Positions 16,623-25,028 of a DNA stretch of 43,042 nt are shown here, in pieces. Within the stretch, counting starts at the first letter, position 1; every line of letters begins with the position of its first letter. Position numbers and translations under genes: made by a program. This stretch comes from Polyangium sp. 15x6 (GTDB lineage: Bacteria; Myxococcota_A; Polyangia; Polyangiales; Polyangiaceae), in NCBI RefSeq assembly GCF_029960785.1, contig NZ_JASBQE010000101.1, positions 1 through 43,042 on the forward strand, in the 5' to 3' direction. The notes beneath the pieces are model-generated. The model saw only the letters and a program-made list of their open reading frames with translations. It ran no database searches and was not told the DNA's origin.

Positions 16623-17756
16623 TCAGAAAACGACCCGGCTCGCGAGCCGGAGCTCCCAAAAATCCGAGCCGGGCAACGCCGCCTGCGCGACCTCCCCCGG
16701 CACCTGCCGCGTCACGGCGACATGCCCTTCGAGCGGCTGCGCCACGCGATATCCGACCGAACCCGTCACCGTCGCGACCGTGTCCCCCGCCGCGCCGAGA
16801 TCCCGGTTCCAGTAAGCGCCGCGCAGGCCGAACATCAGCCGATCCACGGGCTCGACCCGCACGAATCCATCGACGAGGAGCGACCTTCGCGCGCCGTCGT
16901 CCGCGAGCCCCCACGCATGCGTGACGGACGCGCCCGCGCGCACACGCGTGCCTTGCCACAGCACCGATCCGGTCAGCCTGTCCGCGCGGGAAAGCCCCGT
17001 GCCCGACGAGCCGATCACGTACGACCCGAAAATCGCGAGCGGCCGCGCAGCCCCGCCGGGCGCGGGATGCACGGACGCCGCGATTTCAATGTTTTTCCCG
17101 CGATTCAGCTCTCGATTCGTGTATCCCTCGCCGTTGTACGCACCGACGGCGACGAACCCATATTTCCGCGGCAGATTCACGCGTGCCGTCGCGCCGAGGT
17201 CCGCGGGCGAGAGCATCCCGGTTTGCTCGATCGGCGCGGGCCCGACGACCCTGAGCCTCCACGTCCCTTCCAGCTCGGGCACGGTGAGCGTCGGGACGAC
17301 GCCGGCCGCGAATACGAACCACGACGAATACTTGACCCCGGCCCACGCCTCGCGGAGTCGCAGCACGATGCTATCGCCGGCCACGCCGATCAGCGCCCCC
17401 TCGCTCGCCGAGCGCACGCCTTCGACGACCACGCGCCCCACGGCCGGGCCGAACTCCCCCGTGATCGCGCCGTGCACGCGCGGCACCTCGAACAGGTGAA
17501 ACCACGATCGTTGCCCCGGCTCGGTCGCGGTCCATCGAACCGCGTATTGCGCGAACATCTCGAGCCCCGGCGTCACCTTGAGCCCCGTGGTTCCCGCTGC
17601 GGTCGGAGGCGCCGCGGTGCCATTGAAATCGGGCGGGGGGGCGGAGGCGGACGCAGGGGCGCGCGCGGTCGCGGGGGCGGCCGCTTCCTGCGCCGCGGAA
17701 GGCGCCGCGGAGGCAATCGTCGCGGCCAGAATCGTCGTCAGGACCAAAATACGCAT
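16623..17756 (-). CDS. Outer-membrane porin-like beta-barrel
   Basis: 377 aa. The signal peptide (MRILVLTTILAATIASAAPSA) is cleaved near AQEA, with an Ala/Pro spacer to ~50. The rest is built of alternating amphipathic strands with aromatic girdles (LEMFAQYAVRWTATEP, SWFVFAAGVVPTLTVPEL, GFVAVGAYNGEGYTNREL, VRAGASVTHAWGLADD, LMFGLRGAYWNRDLG) and ends in RLASRVVF, the terminal aromatic typical of BAM-inserted barrels. It resembles phosphate-selective-porin-like proteins in layout, but the substrate cannot be read. Middle gene of the operon: 12 nt after the DUF2252 gene and 14 nt before the lamin-tail gene. Confidence 0.82.
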   Translation of the reverse strand: MRILVLTTILAATIASAAPSAAQEAAAPATARAPASASAPPPDFNGTAAPPTAAGTTGLKVTPGLEMFAQYAVRWTATEPGQRSWFHLFEVPRVHGAITGEFGPAVGRVVVEGVRSASEGALIGVAGDSIVLRLREAWAGVKYSSWFVFAAGVVPTLTVPELEGTWRLRVVGPAPIEQTGMLSPADLGATARVNLPRKYGFVAVGAYNGEGYTNRELNRGKNIEIAASVHPAPGGAARPLAIFGSYVIGSSGTGLSRADRLTGSVLWQGTRVRAGASVTHAWGLADDGARRSLLVDGFVRVEPVDRLMFGLRGAYWNRDLGAAGDTVATVTGSVGYRVAQPLEGHVAVTRQVPGEVAQAALPGSDFWELRLASRVVF

Positions 17757-17768
17757 GCGGGCTCCGTG

Positions 17769-19316
17769 TCAGGGCACCTGGGCGTCGCCAAAAAGCGCGC
17801 GCAAATCGGGCGGCGGGGTATCCGCCGGATCCATCGGAATCCCCAGCCGCGGTCCGCGCTCCGCGAGCGCCTCCCGGAAGAGCCCCCAATCGACGAGCAC
17901 CTGCGCCGCATATCGATCCCCGACCTCGACTTGCTCCGCGACGAACCCCGCCGGATCATGCCCGATCACCTCGGCCACGTCCCCCACCGCCCACGACGTC
18001 CCCAGGGGATTCGCCGCATGCGCGCGGGCCACCACGCCGCCGAGCCGGCGCCCGAGGCTCGCGAGCGCCGCCGGGCTGCCTCGCTCTTCGACCATGCGGC
18101 TCGTCCGCAGCGTCTTTTGCCCCTCGCTCTCGCGCTTGATCTGACAGACGAACCCCATCCAATCCGTCGTACCCCAGAGCGGCTCCGCGTCGGGCCGGGC
18201 CCAGGCCGCGCGCGACGCGCGGCGCACGCGCTCGGCGACGTCGTCGTAAAACACGCCCGGCGGATAAAGGCCCGCGAGCCCGCTGTCGGCGAGCTCCTTC
18301 AATTCGAGCACGACGTCGTCGTCCGGAGCGTCCGTCGGCCCGCGAACGAGCAAGATGACGCGCACCCGGGCCCAGCTCGCGACCCCCGAGCCGAGCTCGC
18401 GCGCGGCGTCGAGCAGCGTGAAGAATGCCGGCGGCGGCGGATCGAGGAGCGTTTTTCGATATCGCTCGATTGCCGCGGGAAGCTCCGCGTACGCCGCCAG
18501 CGGTACGTCGAGATAAACCCCCGTCGGCTCCTCCGGATCGAGCACACCACGACGAAGACGACGCTCCGGGCCTTCGAACATCGAAAGCTCGTCGAGCTCT
18601 GCGCGGGCATCCCGATCCTCGATCGAACGCTCGAACAGATCGTCGAGGTTCGGATCTCCCCCGCCCTCCGTGATCCGCTCGCGCGGCGCGCCTTTCGCGA
18701 GGGCGGCGATCGTCTCCGCATACCCTTCCGCCGCGGCGCGGGCAATCTCGCGCGACGCCGCAGCCGTCGCCGCCTGCGCGTTCGGATCGTCGGCGTTCGC
18801 GAGACGCGCGGCGAGCGCCATTCCTGCGACGAGGCGGCGGACGTCCCAGAGATACGGAGCAAAATCCGCGCTGTCGAAATCGTTCGGCTCCAGCGCGAGC
18901 GTGCCGTCGGCCGCGAGCAAGGCCCCGAAGTTCTCCGGGTGCGGGTCCCCGAGCGCGGGCACGAGTGGCCCGGCGAGCGCGAACGCGGACGCGCCGAAGC
19001 CGAAGTTGTTCCCTCGATAATCGTGGAGCGAGAGCGGCACGGTGCCTCGATAAAAATCGTACGCGCTCGCGGCCATCCGCGCGTATTTGCCCTCGCAGAG
19101 GCGCGGCCTCGCGCGGAGGAGCGGCTCGTCGGCCCGTGCCATCACGCTCGTGATCTCGGCTTTGCGCGCCTCTTCCTCGCTCCTCTCGCCGCACGCCGCG
19201 AGCCCGAGCCCGAGCCCGAGGCAAAGACGAAGACATCTCGAAGGCGGCGGCCCGTTCACGCGGGCGATGCCTAATCGAGCGGAAACGTCGAGGCAATCGC
19301 GCGGCGCACGCGACAC
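17769..19316 (-). CDS. DUF2252-family lipoprotein
   Basis: 515 aa from GTG 19316; a GTG at 19259 would give a shorter leader. The N-terminus (CLRLCLGLGLGLAACGE) carries a lipobox, so it should be lipid-anchored outside the cytoplasm. The DUF2252 core shows YDFYRGT, the motif GDPHPENFG, EPNDFDSADFAPYLWDVRRL and a later VLELKELADSG and TDWMGFVCQIKRESEGQKTL. GDxHxxNF and DFD resemble the catalytic and metal-binding loops of the aminoglycoside-phosphotransferase kinase fold to which DUF2252 is thought to be related. A kinase-like fold on the periplasmic side is odd, because ATP is absent there. First gene of the operon with a porin and a lamin-tail lipoprotein. Confidence 0.88.
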   Translation of the reverse strand: MSRAPRDCLDVSARLGIARVNGPPPSRCLRLCLGLGLGLAACGERSEEEARKAEITSVMARADEPLLRARPRLCEGKYARMAASAYDFYRGTVPLSLHDYRGNNFGFGASAFALAGPLVPALGDPHPENFGALLAADGTLALEPNDFDSADFAPYLWDVRRLVAGMALAARLANADDPNAQAATAAASREIARAAAEGYAETIAALAKGAPRERITEGGGDPNLDDLFERSIEDRDARAELDELSMFEGPERRLRRGVLDPEEPTGVYLDVPLAAYAELPAAIERYRKTLLDPPPPAFFTLLDAARELGSGVASWARVRVILLVRGPTDAPDDDVVLELKELADSGLAGLYPPGVFYDDVAERVRRASRAAWARPDAEPLWGTTDWMGFVCQIKRESEGQKTLRTSRMVEERGSPAALASLGRRLGGVVARAHAANPLGTSWAVGDVAEVIGHDPAGFVAEQVEVGDRYAAQVLVDWGLFREALAERGPRLGIPMDPADTPPPDLRALFGDAQVP

Positions 19317-19333
19317 CCTTCCGTCACGCCGCT

Positions 19334-19352
19334 GCCACGTCGTCTACGTGGC
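19334..19352 (-). terminator. Short hairpin after the kinase gene
   Basis: GCCACGT and ACGTGGC pair around a 5-nt loop in the 62-nt gap between the kinase stop (19379) and the DUF2252 start. It is weak and has no T-run, so it may only partly separate the two transcription units. Confidence 0.3.
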
Positions 19353-19378
19353 TGCCATCGACCCGTCACCGGGAATCA

Positions 19379-22300
19379 TTACGCCGTCCCGAGCCACACA
19401 CCCGAAAGCCTTCGAATCCGCACGTTCCCGGGGACACGCTCCACGAAGTGCCGCCGGTAGCTGGGATCCCCGATCGCCGCCTCGCGCGCGCCGAGCTCGT
19501 CCATCGCCTCGCGCAGCGTCACCTTCGCCGCCTCCACGTCCCCCGCCGCCATGAGAGCCTCGGCCAGCGTGAGCAGCACGCGCTCCACCCCGCGCGGCCC
19601 GATTTGCCGGTGCAGCACGAGCGCCTCGCGACAAACGTTCACCGCCTCGGCGGGGCGCCCCCGCGCGAGCAGCGCCCTCGATCGGAGCCACGCGCACGAG
19701 GCGGCGACGAGCTGGTTTCCGCGGCTGCTCGTGGCGTCGATCAGCGACTCTGCCGCCCCCAGGTCGCCGCGCTCGATATGGGCCTCGATCAGCGTGACGG
19801 AACCGAGCGCGCTGACGACGTTGCCGTCCCTGCCGTGCACCCGCTCCGCCACGGAGCGTGACATCGTGATGGCCTCCTCGAACCGGCCTTGCGCGAGCCG
19901 GAGCTGCGCGAGATACGCCGCGACCACGTTCGCCGCCATGCTCGGCGGCCGCGCCTCCGTGCGATCGAGCCAAACTTCGGCCTCCTCGAACGCGCCGAGG
20001 TCCGTGCAAATGCCGACGAGCACCGCCGTGACGATCGGCACCACGTGCCGCTCCCCGCCCTGCTCCAGACACCGCACGGCGTCGAGCGCGTGCTGCCGCG
20101 CGACCCACGGATTGCGGCCGAGGTTCTTCTCCACGATCGCCGACGCATACGCGAGCGCCCCGGCCCGCGACGGCTCCACCTCGATTCCAGCCCCCATGAT
20201 CGCGCGCATTTTTTCGAGAAACAGGAACGCGTCCCCGTTCCCGCTGGCCGCCAGCGCCGCGATGAGCGGGGCGAGCGCCCGCGCCAGCGCGGAGAGCGCA
20301 TTCGGAGCGGGCTCCGTCTGCAGCACCCGGCGGCTCAGATCCTGCAACGTGTCGTGCCGGCCGAGCAGCATCGCGCCCCCGATCGCGCCCTCCAGCGCGA
20401 TGCAATGCGCCACGGACCCGGGCGTCGTGCGACGCAGCGCCTCTTCCGCCGCGGCGAGCGAGGCCTCGTAATCGCCCGAGGCCGAGGCGATGCGCGCCCT
20501 GAGCGCCCAGAGATCCGTCGCGACCTCGTCCGTCGGCCCCGCCGCGAGCCCCCGCTCGACCGCCCGCACGCCCGCTTGCAGGTCATTGCCACGCATCGCC
20601 GTCTGCGCCGCCCGCGCGTGCCAGTACGCGGCCCGCGGGCCCTGCCCGTCGCGCTCGAAATGCATCGCCAGCACCGACGGATCCGGCTCGCCCACGCGCT
20701 CGAGCCACGCCCCCGCGAGCCCATGCCCGAGCGCGCGATCCCGCTCCGTCAACATCGCATACGCCCCCTCCCGCAGGAGCGCGTGCCGAAATGCATACTC
20801 TTCCTCGCCGACGAACCGCCGCGAATTGCGGCGCGTCACGAACTCGCGCGCGACGGCATAATCGAGGGCCGCGTCCACGTTCACCGGCCTGCGACCGCCG
20901 AGCAGCCGCCTCACCCCGTTCGGCCAGAACACCTCCCCGTACACGCTGGCCGCGCGCAAGAAGTGCCGCACGTCCGGCGGGAGCGCGGCGAGCCGGGCCT
21001 CGACCATCCCGAGCACCGTCTCCGGCAATCCGCCGCGGCTGCGCCCCTCCGTGAATGCCCGGACCAGCTCTTCCAGGTAAAACGCATTTCCCTCCGACCG
21101 CGCCACGAGCCCCGCGACGAGCACGTCGTCGACCTCGGGCCCGAGCGCGGCGCGCACGAGCGCGGACGCAGCCCGGCGCGGCAGCGGACCGAGCCGGACC
21201 TCGTGCGTCCGCTCCGCCCAGATGCGCGGGAACAGGTCGTGGATCTCGGGCCGGGCAAACGCGACCACCGCGAAGGGCTCGTCCCGAAGCTCGCGCAGCG
21301 TCGTGTCCACGAGCTTCACGGACGAACCATCGCCCCAGTGCAAATCCTCCAGCACGAGCAGCGTCGGCCCCTTCCGGGCCGCGGCGCGCATGAACTCGAC
21401 CCAGGCCGACTCGATCCGACCCGCCATGAGCGGCGCATTCTCGCGGGCCGACCGGAGCAGCGCATTGCGTTCGTCCGGGAACGACGCGCCCACGAGCTCG
21501 CCCAGAAACGGCGCCGTCCGCTCCGCCGCCTCTCCCGACAGGAGCGCGCGCACCGCCGACGACACCTTTTCCTGCTGCACCTCGCGCCGCTCGCCGACCT
21601 CGATCTCCATGAGCATCCGCAGCGCCGACGCGATCACCGAAAACGCCGCGCCCGAGCGCATCGCGTCGGCGCGACCGACCGCGAGGCAGAGATCCGGCAG
21701 CTTGACTTGCAGCTTCGCGATGAGCTCCTGACGCAATCGTGATTTCCCCATCCCCGCCGGCGCCGTGACGAGCACGGACTGCGCGCGCTGCTCGTCGAAC
21801 TCCTGCTGCAGGAGATCGAGCATCGTGTTGAGCTCGCGCTCGCGCCCGACGAACGGGCTCGGATTGCCGAGCAGCGTGCGCGTCTCCTCGCCGCGCGCGT
21901 GCTCGTGCAGCAGCCACGCATGGCCCGCGTGCTCCTGCACCTCGAATCGCGGATCGAGCAGCGCGCGCGTGACCTCGTCGACGATCACCCCGGGCCGGCC
22001 GTCCTCGCGAGCGCGATCGACGAGCAGCGCCACGAGCTCGACGAGGTCCCCGACGGGGAGCCGATCCGCGAGGTCGCTCCGGCCCGTCACGAGCGCGATG
22101 GTCCTGTCGGGCGATGCCCCCTGGATCGCCAGCGCGGCGCGCGCCGCCCGCACCGCCTGATCGGCCGGGCTCCCGACGCCGGGCAGCACCATCAGGATCG
22201 TCCCGCCGGCGAGCATATCCACGAACGCGCCGAGCGGCTCCGCGATGCGGCGGACCTCCTCGAGCCCGCCGCGCGCCGTGCCGGCGATCGCCACGATCGA

Positions 22301-23188
22301 GAGCAGCCGCCGCTCCCGCTCGCTGAGCCGCGACGGCGTCATGCTGCGAACGGACGGCGAGCTCGACGAGGTCCCGCTGATGGCGGAGAGCTCGGCCACG
22401 AGCGCCGCGCCGTCGGCCGGCCGCTGGCTCGGATCCTTCGAGAGCATGCGCGAGCAGAGGGCCGACACGGACGCGGACACCTCCGGCCGCACGACCGCGA
22501 GCTCGGGCGGCTCTTCGAGCAGGAGCTTCGCGAGCAGCGCCATCGGGTGCGAGCCCTGGAAGGCCGGTCGTCCTGCCAAACACTCGAAGAGCACGCAGCC
22601 GAGCGAGAACACGTCGGCGCGCGGGCCCACGACCTCGTCGCCGCGCGCTTGCTCCGGCGCCATGTACCCGGGCGTGCCGAGCACGGAGCTCGACCGCGTG
22701 AGCACGGTCGATCCCGTCGATGCGCGCGCGATCCCGAAATCGAGCAGCTTGATGCGATCGACGCGCCGACCGACGAGGAAGATGTTGCTCGGCTTGATGT
22801 CGCGATGCACGATGCCCCGCGCGTGCGCCGCGGTGAGCCCTTCGGCGGCGTTCCGCACGAGCGCGAGGCCCGCGTCGATTTCGAGCGGCGCGCGCGAGAG
22901 GCGCGTGGCGAGGTCCTCGCCGGAGAGCCACTCCATGACGAGGTATGGCTCGCCGATGGCCGTGAGCCCGTGCCCGACGTGCCGCACGATGCACGGGTGT
23001 TCGAGCCGCGCGAGGATCCGCGCCTCGGACAGGAATCGCTCGGCGCCGTGCTCGGGATCGCGCAGGAGCTTGAGCGCCACGGTCTCGCTCGTCGCGAGAT
23101 CTTTCGCGCGCCAGATGGTCCCCATGCCGCCGGAGTTCGCCTTCGACTCCAGCTCGAACCGCCCGTCCACGATCTCGCCGCTCCGCAT
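19379..23188 (-). CDS. Ser/Thr protein kinase fused to AAA-type ATPase and TPR region
   Basis: 1269 aa. Hanks-type kinase at ~10-270: NSGGMG loop, catalytic Lys40, HRDIKPSN with Asp130, DFG at 150-152, and APE in GYMAPEQ, so it looks active. Residues ~290-430 (RRLLSIVAIAGTARGG, TILMVLPG, RAALAIQGASP) resemble a degenerate nucleotidyl-cyclase-like module. A predicted STAND-type ATPase follows: PFVGRERELN at 445-454, Walker A APAGMGKS at 476-483, Walker B TLLVLEDLHWGD near 615. From ~830 there are many TPR-like helices. Similar architectures occur in myxobacteria and regulate stress and development. It sits 7 nt after the oxygenase gene and is probably co-transcribed with it. Soluble; no membrane helix seen. 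Confidence 0.93.
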   Translation of the reverse strand: MRSGEIVDGRFELESKANSGGMGTIWRAKDLATSETVALKLLRDPEHGAERFLSEARILARLEHPCIVRHVGHGLTAIGEPYLVMEWLSGEDLATRLSRAPLEIDAGLALVRNAAEGLTAAHARGIVHRDIKPSNIFLVGRRVDRIKLLDFGIARASTGSTVLTRSSSVLGTPGYMAPEQARGDEVVGPRADVFSLGCVLFECLAGRPAFQGSHPMALLAKLLLEEPPELAVVRPEVSASVSALCSRMLSKDPSQRPADGAALVAELSAISGTSSSSPSVRSMTPSRLSERERRLLSIVAIAGTARGGLEEVRRIAEPLGAFVDMLAGGTILMVLPGVGSPADQAVRAARAALAIQGASPDRTIALVTGRSDLADRLPVGDLVELVALLVDRAREDGRPGVIVDEVTRALLDPRFEVQEHAGHAWLLHEHARGEETRTLLGNPSPFVGRERELNTMLDLLQQEFDEQRAQSVLVTAPAGMGKSRLRQELIAKLQVKLPDLCLAVGRADAMRSGAAFSVIASALRMLMEIEVGERREVQQEKVSSAVRALLSGEAAERTAPFLGELVGASFPDERNALLRSARENAPLMAGRIESAWVEFMRAAARKGPTLLVLEDLHWGDGSSVKLVDTTLRELRDEPFAVVAFARPEIHDLFPRIWAERTHEVRLGPLPRRAASALVRAALGPEVDDVLVAGLVARSEGNAFYLEELVRAFTEGRSRGGLPETVLGMVEARLAALPPDVRHFLRAASVYGEVFWPNGVRRLLGGRRPVNVDAALDYAVAREFVTRRNSRRFVGEEEYAFRHALLREGAYAMLTERDRALGHGLAGAWLERVGEPDPSVLAMHFERDGQGPRAAYWHARAAQTAMRGNDLQAGVRAVERGLAAGPTDEVATDLWALRARIASASGDYEASLAAAEEALRRTTPGSVAHCIALEGAIGGAMLLGRHDTLQDLSRRVLQTEPAPNALSALARALAPLIAALAASGNGDAFLFLEKMRAIMGAGIEVEPSRAGALAYASAIVEKNLGRNPWVARQHALDAVRCLEQGGERHVVPIVTAVLVGICTDLGAFEEAEVWLDRTEARPPSMAANVVAAYLAQLRLAQGRFEEAITMSRSVAERVHGRDGNVVSALGSVTLIEAHIERGDLGAAESLIDATSSRGNQLVAASCAWLRSRALLARGRPAEAVNVCREALVLHRQIGPRGVERVLLTLAEALMAAGDVEAAKVTLREAMDELGAREAAIGDPSYRRHFVERVPGNVRIRRLSGVWLGTA

Positions 23189-23195
23189 GCGCGCC

Positions 23196-23759
23196 TCAGA
23201 CCGGACTGTAAAGGATATCCGTGCGCAGGACGAACTTCTCGCCCCGCGCGACCTCGGTCGCGATATGAAGAATCCGGTGCTGGAACATCAATGCGCGCCC
23301 TCGCCGCGGGGTGATGCGCCGCTCGAGCTCCGGAAAATCGGTCTCACCGCCCTCGAAGTCGTCGTTCAGGTAAAAGACCAGCGTGACCAGGCTCTGCACG
23401 CCGCCGTCGAGGTGCACGACCGTGTCCCAGTGCGCCCCGTGCTGCTCGCCGGGCCCGTATCGATACAGGCGGATGCGCGGGTTGCCGCCCGCGAGCTTCA
23501 TGCCCATCAGGAGCTTCGGCACGTCTCGCTCGACCCGCGCGACGAGGCCATCGGCCTCGACCGCGTCGTCCCACATCACGCGCGTGTTGTTCCGGACCGC
23601 GAGATCGACCTCCGGCTCGCCGTCCTCGCCCACGATCGGCGCGACCTCCTGATGGCCCGCGCGGATGCGCTCGATGTACGCGTCGCAGTCGGCGGGCGAG
23701 AGCGCGTCGTCCACGGTCCAGACGAGAGGCTGCGTCAAATCGAGGTGACCGGCGTACAT
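23196..23759 (-). CDS. 2-oxoglutarate/Fe(II) oxygenase, prolyl-4-hydroxylase-like
   Basis: 187 aa from ATG 23759. The double-stranded beta-helix motifs are clear: RLYRYGPGEQHGAHWDTVVH contains the metal-binding HxD (HWD), TLVFYLNDDFEGGETDFPE is the typical P4H strand, RGRALMFQHRILHIATEV supplies the distal His, and KFVLRTDILY supplies the basic 2OG-binding residue. It would hydroxylate a protein side chain or small molecule using O2 and 2-oxoglutarate. The gap to the kinase gene is 7 nt, so the kinase could be a substrate or partner (inference). No obvious ribosome-binding site. Confidence 0.88.
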   Translation of the reverse strand: MYAGHLDLTQPLVWTVDDALSPADCDAYIERIRAGHQEVAPIVGEDGEPEVDLAVRNNTRVMWDDAVEADGLVARVERDVPKLLMGMKLAGGNPRIRLYRYGPGEQHGAHWDTVVHLDGGVQSLVTLVFYLNDDFEGGETDFPELERRITPRRGRALMFQHRILHIATEVARGEKFVLRTDILYSPV

Positions 23760-23847
23760 GGCGGGGGGAGTATACGCGCGCGCTGGGCCGAAGGGGCCCT
23801 CGTCGTCGGGGCTTGCGTCCGGACCGACGCGACACCACCGTGTGGTC

Positions 23848-24459
23848 ATGGCGCGCCGCTTCCTCGCCCTCCTCGCGGTCCTCGGCGCCCTCGTCCTCGC
23901 GTGTCCGGGCCACGCGCGCGCCGGCGCCCTCACCGCGGACGAAAAAACCCGCCTCGCGCGGGGGGAGGTCGTCAAGCGGACCTTCGACGTCGAGCTCTCC
24001 GAGGGCGATTTCATCGGCGGCCTCGGGTACGTCCTGATTGCCGCGCCGCCCGCCGAGGTCATGGCCGTGCTGCTCGACCCTGGCTCGTACCGGTATATTT
24101 TCCCGCTCACGCAGGAAGCGCGCCTCGTCGGCCGGAAGGGCGACGATTTTTTCCTGACGCTCCGCCAGGGCGGCGCCACGGTCTCGGGCGAATACACCGT
24201 CCGCGCGCGCCGGGAAACCCCGTCGCTCGTCCGATTCTGGATGGACCCGACGCGGCCCCACGACATCGGCGATTGCTGGGGGTTTTTCCGGGTCGACCCC
24301 GCCGACGACGGAAAAACCCTGCTCACCTACGGCGCGCTGCTCCACCTCGAATTCGGCGTGATCAAGCTCCTCTTCCAGGAGAAAATCCGCTCGTACGCCT
24401 TGCAGACGCCGGAGCTCTTGCGCCGCTACGTGGAGGATCGGCGGGGGCCGAGGCCCTGA
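23848..24459 (+). CDS. Secreted START/SRPBCC-like protein
   Basis: 203 aa from ATG 23848. The signal peptide (FLALLAVLGALVLACPGHARA) is cleaved near ARAG; a Cys in LACPG could make it a lipoprotein. The mature part has the helix-grip pattern of polyketide-cyclase/START proteins: VKRTFDVELSEGDF, a long helix with APPAEVMAVLLDPGSYRYIFP, then strands TVSGEYTVRARRE, SLVRFWMD, WGFFRVDP, LLTYGALLHL and a C-terminal helix. These bind a hydrophobic ligand such as lipid or polyketide. Divergent from the oxygenase gene, convergent with the chimeric ArsR/TauD gene. Confidence 0.8.
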   Translation: MARRFLALLAVLGALVLACPGHARAGALTADEKTRLARGEVVKRTFDVELSEGDFIGGLGYVLIAAPPAEVMAVLLDPGSYRYIFPLTQEARLVGRKGDDFFLTLRQGGATVSGEYTVRARRETPSLVRFWMDPTRPHDIGDCWGFFRVDPADDGKTLLTYGALLHLEFGVIKLLFQEKIRSYALQTPELLRRYVEDRRGPRP

Positions 24460-24468
24460 GCAAGCGGT

Positions 24469-24837
24469 TCACCGCTTATCCGCGTCCTCCTTCACAACGC
24501 CGCGACGCAGCCTCGCATCCCCATCCTCGAAATCCGGCGCCGCGAGCCAGAGACGGAGCAGGTGGCGCTTGCGTTCGTCCTCGGGCCAATCCTCGTATTC
24601 CGTGCGCTTGTGCAGCACGACCGAGTTCTTCAGCCATTGCACGTCGCCGGGCTTGCGACGGGAGACGACCGACCGTTCTTGCGGGACGCGCTCGGCGATG
24701 GCGCCGACGTCGAGCGGTCCCTGGACGAGGAGCACACGGACGATCTGGATCCGTGCGGGCTCGGTCATCGCACGCAGGAACGGCGTGTGGAAGACTTCGA
24801 GGAGCGCCTGCGCCGCGCGCTCGCGCACGTTCGCCAT
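24469..24837 (-). pseudogene. Chimera: ArsR-family head joined to TauD/TfdA dioxygenase tail
   Basis: 122 codons, open and in frame. Residues 1-~58 are the start of an ArsR-type winged helix (MTEPARIQIVRVLLVQGPLD, VGAIAERVPQERSVVSR), stopping inside the recognition helix where SRHLxxL is expected. From ~60 on the sequence is the end of a TauD/TfdA 2OG dioxygenase: KPGDVQWLKNSVVLHKRTEY, YEDWPEDERKRHLLRLWLA, with the distal His (LHKRT) and the Arg of RHLLRLWL. The two families are unrelated, and the dioxygenase lacks its first metal site (HxD). This looks like a deletion that fused two genes. It may still be transcribed but should bind neither DNA nor substrate normally. Divergent from arsA. 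Confidence 0.75.
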
Positions 24838-25028
24838 GGCACGCGAGTCCAGTGGAGCCGCGTGGCCTCCGCCATTTCCTCGTCGAGGTGCGTGTCGCGT
24901 GTGCCTTCGAAAGCCGCCGCGCGCACGGGCCGGAGGGGTTGGAAGCAGTTGACGGAGCAGCCGGCATCCTGCACGTATCCAAGGCCAGCCGAGACGTACA
25001 ACGTGAGAAACCGGAAGGAGACGGAGTC
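24838..25028. promoter_or_regulatory. 191-nt divergent gap before arsA
   Basis: This lies between the chimera start (24837) and the TTG start of arsA. Only the GGAG elements just upstream of the TTG are clear. No copy of the CCTACTTC operator half-site found at arsR was seen, so arsA may not be under the same control. No arsD-like frame was recognised. Confidence 0.4.

Noticed and set aside
22245-25028. N-terminal extension of arsA by more than 900 codons
   Set aside because: Runs antisense through the kinase and oxygenase genes. The ArsA homology starts right after the TTG at 25029, which has its own ribosome-binding site.
24838-25028. Possible arsD upstream of arsA
   Set aside because: No frame shows the ArsD N-terminal Cys motif or its length of about 120 aa; only 191 nt are available.
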